A stretch of DNA of 27,840 nt from Ruminococcoides intestinihominis. GTDB taxonomy: Bacteria; Bacillota; Clostridia; Oscillospirales; Acutalibacteraceae. The stretch covers positions 1-27,840 of the forward strand of contig NZ_JBBMEY010000026.1 in the NCBI RefSeq assembly GCF_040096285.1. Reading direction: 5' to 3'. The notes beneath the pieces are model-generated. The model did no database searches, was not told the origin of the DNA, and saw nothing but the letters and a program-made list of their open reading frames with translations. The position numbers and the translations under genes were made by a program. Shown piece after piece: positions 7,666 to 15,588 of this stretch. The number at the start of each line of letters is the position of its first letter. Positions within the stretch are counted from its first letter, which is position 1.

Positions 7666-8532
7666 ATGAAACTAAGTAACTTATATACAAAGGCTAAAGA
7701 AGAGGGAAAGACAGTATTATCATTTGAAGTTTTCCCACCTAAAAAGACAAGTGGTATTGAAACAGTTTATAAAGCACTTGATGAACTTGCAAAGATGAAT
7801 CCTGCTTATATTTCCGTTACATACGGAGCAGGTGGTACTGAAGCCAACAATACTGCAATTATTGCTGAAAAGGTAAAGTTACTCGGTGTTGAACCACTTG
7901 CTCATTTAACTTGTGTTAACAATGACAAGGTTTCTGTAGAAAAGGAACTTGATGAATTTAAGTCAAAAGGTATTGAAAACATCCTTGCTTTAAGAGGCGA
8001 CATTGTTCCCGGTGTTGAACCAAAGAAGGACTTTTTACATGCAAGTGATTTGTGTAGTTATATTAAGGCAAGAGGTGACTTTGAACTTGCCGGTGCTTGT
8101 TATCCTGAAGTACATATGGAAGCAAAGGATATGGTTGAAGATATTAAGAACCTAAAGCATAAGGTTGAGTGTGGTGCAGAACACCTAATTTCTCAGCTAT
8201 TCTTTGACAATGAAGTGTTCTATAAATTCCAGGATATGGCTAGATGTGCCGGTATTGATGTACCTATTGCAGCCGGTATTATGCCTGTTACAAATACAAA
8301 GCAGATTCAGAGAATGGTATCAATGTGTGGAGCAAGTCTTCCCGTTAATTTCTCAAGAATTATGCAGAAGTATGAGAATAATCCTGAGGCTTTAAGGGAT
8401 GCCGGTATTGCTTATGCAATTCAGCAGATTGTTGATTTAATTGCACATGGCGTTGACGGTATTCACCTATACACAATGAACAATCCTTATGTAGCCGGAA
8501 AAATTACAGAAGCAATTGGAAGTATGTTATGA
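7666..8532 (+). CDS. metF: Methylenetetrahydrofolate reductase
   Basis: 288-residue flavoenzyme that reduces 5,10-methylene-THF to 5-methyl-THF, the methyl donor for methionine synthase. Family signatures are the catalytic-Glu opening LSFEVFPPKKTSG, the VTYGAGGT strand, HLTCVN, LALRGD (folate/FAD contacts), EVHMEAKD, and the SQLFFDN and PIAAGIMPV segments. Length matches bacterial MetF. AGAGG lies 7 bases before the ATG. Its stop overlaps the start of the reactivation gene by 4 bases (ATGA), and metH follows, so the product passes directly to the next enzyme of the operon. Confidence 0.97.
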   Translation: MKLSNLYTKAKEEGKTVLSFEVFPPKKTSGIETVYKALDELAKMNPAYISVTYGAGGTEANNTAIIAEKVKLLGVEPLAHLTCVNNDKVSVEKELDEFKSKGIENILALRGDIVPGVEPKKDFLHASDLCSYIKARGDFELAGACYPEVHMEAKDMVEDIKNLKHKVECGAEHLISQLFFDNEVFYKFQDMARCAGIDVPIAAGIMPVTNTKQIQRMVSMCGASLPVNFSRIMQKYENNPEALRDAGIAYAIQQIVDLIAHGVDGIHLYTMNNPYVAGKITEAIGSML

Positions 8533-9161
8533 TAACATTATCAAATTTAAATAGGTCAGAGGCACTTCGTTATATGGGTGCTAAGGCACTTAACCCTGAC
8601 AAAATGACAAGTGACATTATGGATGAAGTGGAAAATGAACTGTTAAAGGTTTGTAGACCTGCATATACCTTTACAGAAATTCCAAAGGACAGTCCGGCAC
8701 TTGGTGGCAATGACATTAAGAAAGTTGTAGCAGAAAGCGAGAAGGTCTTGCTTATTGCTGCAACTTTAGGCATATATGTAGAAAAACTTTTGAGGAAAAC
8801 TCAGATAACCGATATGGCAAAGGCTGTTGTAGTTGATTCAATGGCATCTGTCGCTATTGAACAGTTTATGGATAAGATTGAGGATGAACTAAAGGAAAGA
8901 TACAAAGGTCTTTACTTTACCAACAGATTCAGTCCCGGTTATGGGGATTATCCTCTTGAAAAACAAAGAGAAGTTGTTAAAATCTTAAATACAGAGAAAA
9001 AGTTAGGACTAAGCCTAACAGACAGTTTGTTGCTTAATCCTACTAAGTCTGTTACAGCAGTAATCGGACTAAATAAAAATGAAGTAAAGGGAAAAATCAA
9101 CTGTACTTCAAAGTGTATGAAGTGTGGAAACAAGAATTGTCCATATAGAAGGGAGAACTAA
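8529..9161 (+). CDS. Stand-alone methionine synthase reactivation protein
   Basis: 210-residue protein equivalent to the C-terminal activation domain of long MetH enzymes. That domain binds S-adenosylmethionine and supports reductive methylation of oxidised cob(II)alamin. The signature RFSPGYGDYPLEKQ (133-146, with the conserved Arg and GYGD) is clear, followed by GLSLTDSLLLNPTKSVTAVIG, typical of the SAM site. A Cys-rich tail (Cys192, 196, 199 and 204, spacing CX3CX2CX4C, then PYR) is absent from the fused E. coli domain and could bind a metal or iron-sulfur cluster (inference). It overlaps metF by 4 bases and metH by 1 base (TAATG), so translation is tightly coupled to the partner it should serve. 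Thermotoga has a comparable split. Confidence 0.88.
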   Translation: MITLSNLNRSEALRYMGAKALNPDKMTSDIMDEVENELLKVCRPAYTFTEIPKDSPALGGNDIKKVVAESEKVLLIAATLGIYVEKLLRKTQITDMAKAVVVDSMASVAIEQFMDKIEDELKERYKGLYFTNRFSPGYGDYPLEKQREVVKILNTEKKLGLSLTDSLLLNPTKSVTAVIGLNKNEVKGKINCTSKCMKCGNKNCPYRREN

Positions 9162-11521
9162 TGGATTTCAAAACATTACTACAAAAAGACTTTATTATAT
9201 ATGACGGTGGTATGGGTACAATGCTACAGGACAGAGGTCTTGAGATGGGTCATAACCCAAATGTACTCAATATTACAAATCCTGAAACTATTGTTGAAGT
9301 ACACAGAGAATATGTAAATGCAGGTAGTGACATTATTTGTTCAAACACATTTTCTACCAACAAATATAAATTGGAAGATACAGGCTATGGTGTTAAGGAA
9401 GTTGTAAAAGCTGCCCTTGATTGTACTGAAAAAGCAGTAGAAGGCACTGATGCTTTAGTAGCACTTGATATTGGTCCTATCGGTCAGCTACTTCAACCTA
9501 ACGGTACTTTATCACCGGAAGAAGCATATGAAATCTTTAAGGAAATTGTTACTGCCGATGATAGATATGATGTTATTGCTATTGAAACAATGACAGACTT
9601 ACTTGAAATGAAAACTGCACTTTTAGCTTGTAAAGAAAACAGTGACAAGCCTGTTCTTTGTACAATGAGTTTTGAGGAAAACGGCAGAACATTCCAGGGG
9701 GTTTCACCGGAGGCAATGATTCTTACACTAGAGGGACTAAAGGCTGATGCTATTGGTCTTAACTGTTCCTTAGGTCCTGATGAAATTGCTCCTATTCTAG
9801 AAAGAATTTGTAATAAGTGCAATGTTCCTGTTATTGCAAAGCCGAATGCCGGACTGCCTGACCCTGTAACCAACACTTATACAATGGGTGCCGAAGAATT
9901 CGGTGAAAAACTTTCTGCACTTTCTAAGCTGGGGGTAAAGGTACTTGGTGGTTGTTGTGGTACAACTCCTGAATATATTAAGTGTCTAAAGAATGACTTG
10001 AAGAATTTTAAATATGAAAAGAATGTTCACCCATATGTAACTTCAGTTTCTTCCGGTACAACTGTAGTGGAAATCAATCAGCCTAGAATTATCGGTGAAA
10101 GAATCAACCCTACAGGTAAAAAGTTATTTAAACAAGCACTTGTAAATAACGATATGGACTATATCCTAGGTCAAGCTATCAGTCAGCAAGAAGACGGTGC
10201 TGAAATTCTTGACATTAATGTAGGTCATCCTGAAATTGATGAAAAAGAAATGATGGTTAAAGTTGTTAAAGCAGTACAGGGTGTTGTTGATTTACCACTT
10301 CAGCTTGACTCAACAAAACCGGAAGTTCTTGAAGCCGGACTTAGAGCATATAACGGTAGAGCAATTGTAAACTCTGTAAATGGTGAGGAAAAGTCCTTAA
10401 CAGAGATTTTACCTATTGTTGCAAAGTACGGTGCATCTGTTGTAGGTCTAACCCTTGATGAAGACGGTATTCCCGAAACAACAGAAAAGCGTGTTGAAAT
10501 TGCAGAAAGAATTATTAAGAGAGCAACTGCCCTAGGTATTAGAGAAGAAGATATTTACATTGACTGTCTAACACTTACTGTTTCTGCTCAGCAAAGTGGT
10601 GCAGTACAAACCCTTGACGCTATTGAAATTATTAAGAGTAAATACAAGGTAAAGACAGTTCTTGGTGTTAGTAATATTTCATTTGGTTTACCTCACAGAC
10701 CTTTGCTTAACCAAACATTCCTAACAATGGCTATGGAAAAAGGTCTTGACTTGCCGATTATTAATCCTAGTGTATTCGGTATGGCAGGTGCAGTCAGAGC
10801 CTTTAGAGTGCTAAAAGGATTTGACCAAGAAAGTCGTGACTTTATTGAAAAGTACAGTGACTATGTAATTGAAACAGTTAAGGATAGTCACGAAATGACT
10901 TTAACTCATGCAGTTATGAAAGGTTTAAAGAAAGAATGTCACGATATTACTGCTAAGAAGTTGGAAGATACTGACCCTATGGAAATTATCGACAAGGAGC
11001 TTATTCCGGCACTCGATAAGGTTGGCGACCTTTTTGAACAAGGTAAAGTTTTCTTACCGGGACTACTTTCATCAGCTACTGCAGCACAACAAGCCTTTGA
11101 GATTATTAAGGAAAAGTTAGCGTCCTCAAATGAAGAAAGTATTTCTAAAGGTAAAATTATCCTAGCTACTGTTAAGGGTGACATTCACGATATTGGTAAA
11201 AATATTGTTAAGGTACTACTAGAAAACTACGGCTATGATGTAATTGACCTTGGCAGAGATGTTGAACCGTCACTTGTTGTTGAAACTGCAGTAAAAGAAA
11301 ATGTTAAGCTAGTTGGACTTTCTGCTCTAATGACAACAACTCTAAAGAGTATGGAAGACACAATTGCACTTATCAGAAAAACACCTGAACTAAAAGATAC
11401 AGCAGTTTTAGTAGGTGGTGCTGTGCTTACTGAGGAGTATGCTAAGAAAATTGATGCTGATTATTATTGCAAAACTGCTGCAATTTCAGTAGAAACTGCC
11501 AATAGGTTTTTTGGTAATTAA
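9161..11521 (+). CDS. metH: Cobalamin-dependent methionine synthase lacking the activation domain
   Basis: 786-residue enzyme that moves the methyl group of 5-methyl-THF via cobalamin to homocysteine. Domains in order: homocysteine-binding barrel (about 1-290) with zinc ligands Cys202 (LNCSLGP) and Cys265/Cys266 (GGCCGTTP); pterin-binding barrel (about 305-570, RIIGERINPTGKK and ILDINVGHPEID); cobalamin cap helices (about 575-655); B12-binding Rossmann domain (about 660-786) with the lower-ligand motif DIHDIGKN (His676). The protein stops after the B12 domain; the reactivation function is in the preceding gene. That gives about 790 residues instead of about 1,230 in E. coli MetH. Start is the ATG overlapping the previous stop. 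Homocysteine, folate and cobalamin sites all look intact. Confidence 0.97.
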   Translation: MDFKTLLQKDFIIYDGGMGTMLQDRGLEMGHNPNVLNITNPETIVEVHREYVNAGSDIICSNTFSTNKYKLEDTGYGVKEVVKAALDCTEKAVEGTDALVALDIGPIGQLLQPNGTLSPEEAYEIFKEIVTADDRYDVIAIETMTDLLEMKTALLACKENSDKPVLCTMSFEENGRTFQGVSPEAMILTLEGLKADAIGLNCSLGPDEIAPILERICNKCNVPVIAKPNAGLPDPVTNTYTMGAEEFGEKLSALSKLGVKVLGGCCGTTPEYIKCLKNDLKNFKYEKNVHPYVTSVSSGTTVVEINQPRIIGERINPTGKKLFKQALVNNDMDYILGQAISQQEDGAEILDINVGHPEIDEKEMMVKVVKAVQGVVDLPLQLDSTKPEVLEAGLRAYNGRAIVNSVNGEEKSLTEILPIVAKYGASVVGLTLDEDGIPETTEKRVEIAERIIKRATALGIREEDIYIDCLTLTVSAQQSGAVQTLDAIEIIKSKYKVKTVLGVSNISFGLPHRPLLNQTFLTMAMEKGLDLPIINPSVFGMAGAVRAFRVLKGFDQESRDFIEKYSDYVIETVKDSHEMTLTHAVMKGLKKECHDITAKKLEDTDPMEIIDKELIPALDKVGDLFEQGKVFLPGLLSSATAAQQAFEIIKEKLASSNEESISKGKIILATVKGDIHDIGKNIVKVLLENYGYDVIDLGRDVEPSLVVETAVKENVKLVGLSALMTTTLKSMEDTIALIRKTPELKDTAVLVGGAVLTEEYAKKIDADYYCKTAAISVETANRFFGN

Positions 11522-11537
11522 AACATAAACAACACAT

Positions 11538-11561
11538 AAACATTTAATGTAGCAAATGTTT
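11538..11561 (+). terminator. Weak terminator-like hairpin after metH
   Basis: An 8-bp A/T-rich stem (11538-11545 with 11554-11561) with an 8-base loop, followed by TTAAAAATATT. It starts 17 bases after the metH stop. Low stability; it may be only a weak terminator. Confidence 0.35.
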
Positions 11562-11635
11562 TAAAAATATTATATTATATACGAACAAATTATTATCACT
11601 GTATTGGACATATATATAGAAAAAATCACTTTACA

Positions 11636-11664
11636 TTGACTTTACAATTTATAAGTTATATAAT
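11636..11664 (+). promoter_or_regulatory. Sigma-A promoter of capD-like gene and glmS
   Basis: TTGACT (11636-11641) is separated by 17 bases from a perfect TATAAT (11659-11664). The transcript would start near 11671, giving a leader of about 53 bases before the ATG at 11724. Confidence 0.8.
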
Positions 11665-11723
11665 TTACTTGTGGAGTACCTTTATGTGAGTTGAGGTTTA
11701 GAGGGAACTCCGGAGAGGTAAAT

Positions 11724-13625
11724 ATGCGAATTTCAAATTTTAATTTCAGAAAAGTGATGCTACTTATTGTTGATGCAGTGATTATTTCAATTTGTGGCGT
11801 TATATCAAACTTTATTTTACAAGTATTAGATTTCCAAACAGGATTTAGAAGCATCGTGGAAACACCTTATGTTGTTGTTTCTATACTTATAAATGTTATT
11901 ATATGTATTTGCTGCTTGTTTATATGTGGAGCATATAACAAGGCTTGGAGATATTTTAATGCAAAGGACTATCTGTCTTGCCTTATCGGTATGGTAGCCG
12001 GTGTTGTATTAAGTACATTAGTCCTTTCTTTAAGATACAATTCATTTAACTATGTTCTTCCATATACACTTATTAGTGGTGGGCTTTCAGTAGTTGGTGT
12101 TGTATTATTTAGATTGATTTTTAAACGAGCATTTATTAAAATTAATGATGCCGGTGCTATTGATGTAGGCGAAAGAACTCTTATTGTGGGTGCAGGTAAT
12201 GCCGGTAGGATTATTCTGGAAGATATTTTTAATGCAAAGCAAGACTCAGATAACCCATCAAAATCAATTTTCCCTGTAGGTTTTATTGATGATGACATAC
12301 TAAAGCAGAACAATGTTATTAACAGTGTTAGAGTTTTGGGACAAACTACCGATATTCCCAAAATTTGCGAAAAAGAAAATATTTCACTTATTATCTTTGC
12401 TATTCCTTCATGTGAAGAAGAAGAAAGAAAGAGAATTCTTGATATTTGTTCTAAGACAAAATGTAAAATCAAGATTATTCCTTATATTTCAAAGCTACTC
12501 CTTGATGAAGGAGTAGACGGTACAAGACTGCTAAACCAAGTTAAGGATATTAGAATTGAAGATTTACTTGGCAGACCACCTATTACATTTGATAAGTCAT
12601 CAATCAAAACTTTAGTTGAAGGCAAAGTTTGTATGATTACCGGTGGTGGTGGCTCAATCGGCTCTGAACTTGTAAGACAAATTGCACAATATAACCCTAA
12701 AAGAATTGTTATAGTTGACATATACGAAAATAACGCATATGATATACAACAAGAATTACGCCTTGAATATGGCGATAAGGTAAACCTTGATACAATTATT
12801 GCTTCTGTTAGAGATTATGACAAGATGGAACAGATTTTTGCACAGGAAAGACCTGACCTTGTGTGGCACGCAGCTGCCCATAAGCATGTTCCACTAATGG
12901 AAACAGTTCCTTGTGAAGCAATTAAGAATAATATTTTCGGTACATATAATGTTGCAAGACTTGCACAAAAATATGGTGTTAAGAAATTTGTAATGATTAG
13001 TACAGATAAGGCAGTAAACCCTACTAATGTTATGGGTGCAACAAAAAGATGTTGTGAAATGATTATTCAGTATATGAGCCAAAATACAACAGGCACAGAC
13101 TTTGTAACTACTCGTTTCGGTAATGTACTTGGAAGTAACGGTTCTGTTATTCCTATTTTTAGAAGACAAATTGAAAACGGTAAGCCTATTACCGTAACTC
13201 ACCCTGATATTATCAGATACTTTATGACAATACCTGAGGCTGTATCTCTTGTACTTGAGGCTGCAAGTATGGCTAAAGGTGGAGAAATCTTTGTACTTGA
13301 TATGGGTGAACCTGTTAAGATAACAACTCTTGCTGAAAATCTATGTAGAATGTACGGCAAGATTCCTTATAAAGATGTTGAGATTAAGTTCACAGGTCTT
13401 CGTCCCGGTGAAAAATTATTTGAGGAACTTTTGATGGATGAAGAAGGACTTAAACAGACAGATAATGAAAAGATTTTCATCGGTAATCAGATTCACATTG
13501 ACAAAGACAAGTTACTTCATTCACTTGATGAACTTAAGGAATGTGCCAGTGAAAATGATGATGATGAGGCTCTTAAACTGTTGGCTGAGATTGTGCCAAC
13601 TTTCAACCATCAAACAAATAAATAA
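11724..13625 (+). CDS. Membrane nucleotide-sugar 4,6-dehydratase (CapD/FlaA1/PglF type)
   Basis: 633-residue polysaccharide-biosynthesis enzyme. Four membrane helices (within about 10-135) precede a first Rossmann region (RTLIVGAGNAGRII, 151-164) and a C-terminal extended-SDR domain with the NAD motif ITGGGGSIGSEL (305-316) and the catalytic region STDKAVNPTNVMGATK (426-441), where Met replaces the usual Tyr, as in inverting or retaining UDP-GlcNAc 4,6-dehydratases. The product would be a UDP-4-keto-6-deoxy sugar for capsule, glycan or protein glycosylation. The frame opens at a TTG at 11691, but that codon lies in the leader; the ATG at 11724 with GGAGAGG 5 bases upstream is preferred. glmS, which feeds UDP-GlcNAc synthesis, follows 28 bases later. 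The exact sugar is not determined. Confidence 0.9.
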   Translation: MRISNFNFRKVMLLIVDAVIISICGVISNFILQVLDFQTGFRSIVETPYVVVSILINVIICICCLFICGAYNKAWRYFNAKDYLSCLIGMVAGVVLSTLVLSLRYNSFNYVLPYTLISGGLSVVGVVLFRLIFKRAFIKINDAGAIDVGERTLIVGAGNAGRIILEDIFNAKQDSDNPSKSIFPVGFIDDDILKQNNVINSVRVLGQTTDIPKICEKENISLIIFAIPSCEEEERKRILDICSKTKCKIKIIPYISKLLLDEGVDGTRLLNQVKDIRIEDLLGRPPITFDKSSIKTLVEGKVCMITGGGGSIGSELVRQIAQYNPKRIVIVDIYENNAYDIQQELRLEYGDKVNLDTIIASVRDYDKMEQIFAQERPDLVWHAAAHKHVPLMETVPCEAIKNNIFGTYNVARLAQKYGVKKFVMISTDKAVNPTNVMGATKRCCEMIIQYMSQNTTGTDFVTTRFGNVLGSNGSVIPIFRRQIENGKPITVTHPDIIRYFMTIPEAVSLVLEAASMAKGGEIFVLDMGEPVKITTLAENLCRMYGKIPYKDVEIKFTGLRPGEKLFEELLMDEEGLKQTDNEKIFIGNQIHIDKDKLLHSLDELKECASENDDDEALKLLAEIVPTFNHQTNK

Positions 13626-13653
13626 TTTATTTTAAGTATTGGAGAAAAAATAT

Positions 13654-15483
13654 ATGTGTGGTATTGTAGGTTATGTAGGACCTAGAGATTGTAGTGATGT
13701 GCTTGTCTCAGCTTTAACAAGACTTGAGTACAGAGGCTACGATTCTGCCGGTATTGCTGTTTTTGAAAATGGCAAGATTGAAGTTGCTAAGACTAAAGGC
13801 AGATTAAAAGATTTATCAGAAAAAATGGAAAGAGAGGGTAAGCCACTTGGTCATGCCGGTATTGGTCATACTCGTTGGGCTACTCATGGTCAGCCATCTG
13901 ACATTAACAGTCATCCTCATTCCGGTAAGAGAGTAACTATCGTACATAACGGTATTATTGAAAATTACATTGAACTAAAGGACTATCTGTTAAAGAAAGG
14001 CAGAACTTTCCTTTCTGAAACAGATACAGAAGTTGTAGCACAGCTTCTTGACTATAAGTACAATGGTGATCCTATTGATACAATTCACAATGTTATCCGT
14101 ATGTTAAAGGGTAGCTTTGCTTTTGGTATTGTATTTGCAGATTATCCTGATGTTGTATATGCAGTCAGAAGAGAAAGTCCTCTGATTGTTGGTATAGGTG
14201 AAGAAAAGAAGGAATGTTTCATTGCTTCTGATGTACCTGCAATTCTAAACTATACTAAGAAGTATTACCTAATGGACCATGATGAAATTGTAAAACTTTC
14301 TCATGACGGTGTAGAGTTCTTTGACAGTCATATGCTACCTGTTACTAAGGAACTTCAAGAGGCTGATTGGGATATGGATGCTGCCGAAAAGGGTGGCTAC
14401 CCACACTTTATGATTAAGGAGATCCATGAACAGCCTGACTCAATTAAGAGAACTATTATTCCTAGAATTGTAAACGGTATGCCTGATTTATCTGAATGTG
14501 GCATTACTGTTGAAAAGCTAAGAGAATTTAAGAATATCCACATTGTAGCTTGTGGTACTGCTATGCATGCCGGTATGGTTGGTAAGTATGTTATTGAACA
14601 ACTTGCAAGAGTTCCGGTTAATGTTGACATTGCTTCGGAATTTAGATACAGAAACCCACTTGTGGGTGAAGGTGACCTTGTAATTATTATTTCTCAAAGT
14701 GGTGAAACTGCCGACAGTAAAGCAGCAATGGCACTTGCTAAGGAATATGGCGCAAAGACACTTGCTATTGTAAATGCAAAGGGTAGCTCAATTGCAAGAG
14801 AGGCTGATATGCTTATCTATACTCACGCAGGTCCTGAAATTGCCGTTGCATCTACAAAGGCTTATATGGTACAGATTGCAGTTATGTATCTGTTTGCTTT
14901 TCAATTTGCTTTTGCTAAGGGTAAGATTACTGAAGAAGAATGTAAGTCACTTGTTTCTTCTTTGCTAGAAGTTCCTGATAAAGTTAAGGAAACACTAGAC
15001 AAGATTATGGATGATTGTCAGTATGTTGGTAGTACTTTAATCAATGCTGATAGCCTACTATATATAGGTAGAGGTCTTGACTATGCACTTTCTATGGAAG
15101 GTTCATTAAAGCTAAAGGAAATTTCTTATATTCATAGCGAAAGCTATGCAGCAGGTGAACTAAAGCATGGTACAATTTCTCTAATTACTAAGGATATGCC
15201 TGTTATTGCAGTTGCAACTCAGAACCAACTTCTTGAAAAAACAATTTCTAATGTTAAGGAAGTTAAGGCAAGAGGTGCATATGTTATACTTATTTGTGAT
15301 GAAGATAACACATTTGGTGAGGATGTAGCTGACCAGATTATCCAAGTACCTAAGTTTAGAGAAGAGCTTATGCCTATGCTTGCTATTGTTCCACTTCAGC
15401 TTATTGCTTACTATACTGCTTTATCAAGAGGTAACGATATTGATAAACCAAGAAACCTTGCAAAGTCAGTAACAGTTGAATAA
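13654..15483 (+). CDS. glmS: Glutamine-fructose-6-phosphate aminotransferase (isomerising)
   Basis: 609-residue enzyme that makes glucosamine-6-phosphate from fructose-6-phosphate and glutamine, the entry step to UDP-GlcNAc and peptidoglycan. The nucleophile Cys2 (MCGIVGYVG) must follow the initiator Met, which fixes the start at the ATG at 13654 rather than the TTG 15 bases upstream. The glutaminase domain (1-235) shows LEYRGYDSAGIA, HTRWATHGQPSD and HNGIIENY; two SIS sugar-isomerase domains follow (SQSGETADSKAA and SYIHSESYAAGELKHG), ending NLAKSVTVE. It lies 28 bases after the capD-like gene and is probably co-transcribed. There is no room for a glmS ribozyme, which is normally found in a long 5' leader. 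Confidence 0.98.
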   Translation: MCGIVGYVGPRDCSDVLVSALTRLEYRGYDSAGIAVFENGKIEVAKTKGRLKDLSEKMEREGKPLGHAGIGHTRWATHGQPSDINSHPHSGKRVTIVHNGIIENYIELKDYLLKKGRTFLSETDTEVVAQLLDYKYNGDPIDTIHNVIRMLKGSFAFGIVFADYPDVVYAVRRESPLIVGIGEEKKECFIASDVPAILNYTKKYYLMDHDEIVKLSHDGVEFFDSHMLPVTKELQEADWDMDAAEKGGYPHFMIKEIHEQPDSIKRTIIPRIVNGMPDLSECGITVEKLREFKNIHIVACGTAMHAGMVGKYVIEQLARVPVNVDIASEFRYRNPLVGEGDLVIIISQSGETADSKAAMALAKEYGAKTLAIVNAKGSSIAREADMLIYTHAGPEIAVASTKAYMVQIAVMYLFAFQFAFAKGKITEEECKSLVSSLLEVPDKVKETLDKIMDDCQYVGSTLINADSLLYIGRGLDYALSMEGSLKLKEISYIHSESYAAGELKHGTISLITKDMPVIAVATQNQLLEKTISNVKEVKARGAYVILICDEDNTFGEDVADQIIQVPKFREELMPMLAIVPLQLIAYYTALSRGNDIDKPRNLAKSVTVE

Positions 15484-15491
15484 GAATTTTT

Positions 15492-15526
15492 TAGGTCGGG
15501 AATAGGTTAAGTCTAGTCCCGACTTA
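15492..15526 (+). terminator. Terminator after glmS
   Basis: A 10-bp stem with one G-T pair (15492-15501 with 15517-15526) and a GC-rich core (GTCGGGA/TCCCGAC), followed by a modest T-rich tail. It begins 9 bases after the glmS stop and just before a new consensus promoter. Confidence 0.65.
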
Positions 15527-15535
15527 TGTTATTTG

Positions 15536-15563
15536 TTGACAATTTTTAAGAATGATGTATAAT
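15536..15563 (+). promoter_or_regulatory. Sigma-A promoter of the FHA-RodA/PBP operon
   Basis: Perfect hexamers TTGACA (15536-15541) and TATAAT (15558-15563) with a 16-base spacer. The leader is about 20 bases and is mostly a strong AAGGAGAGGTGG ribosome binding site. Confidence 0.85.
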
Positions 15564-15588
15564 AACCACAAGGAGAGGTGGTGCATTA

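Noticed and set aside
9161..11521. metH truncated by a frameshift
   Set aside because: The missing activation domain is encoded intact in the preceding gene, and metH ends cleanly after the B12 domain; this is a split-gene arrangement, not damage.
13626..13653. glmS ribozyme
   Set aside because: Only 28 bases separate glmS from the preceding gene and they contain a ribosome binding site; the ribozyme needs well over 100 bases.
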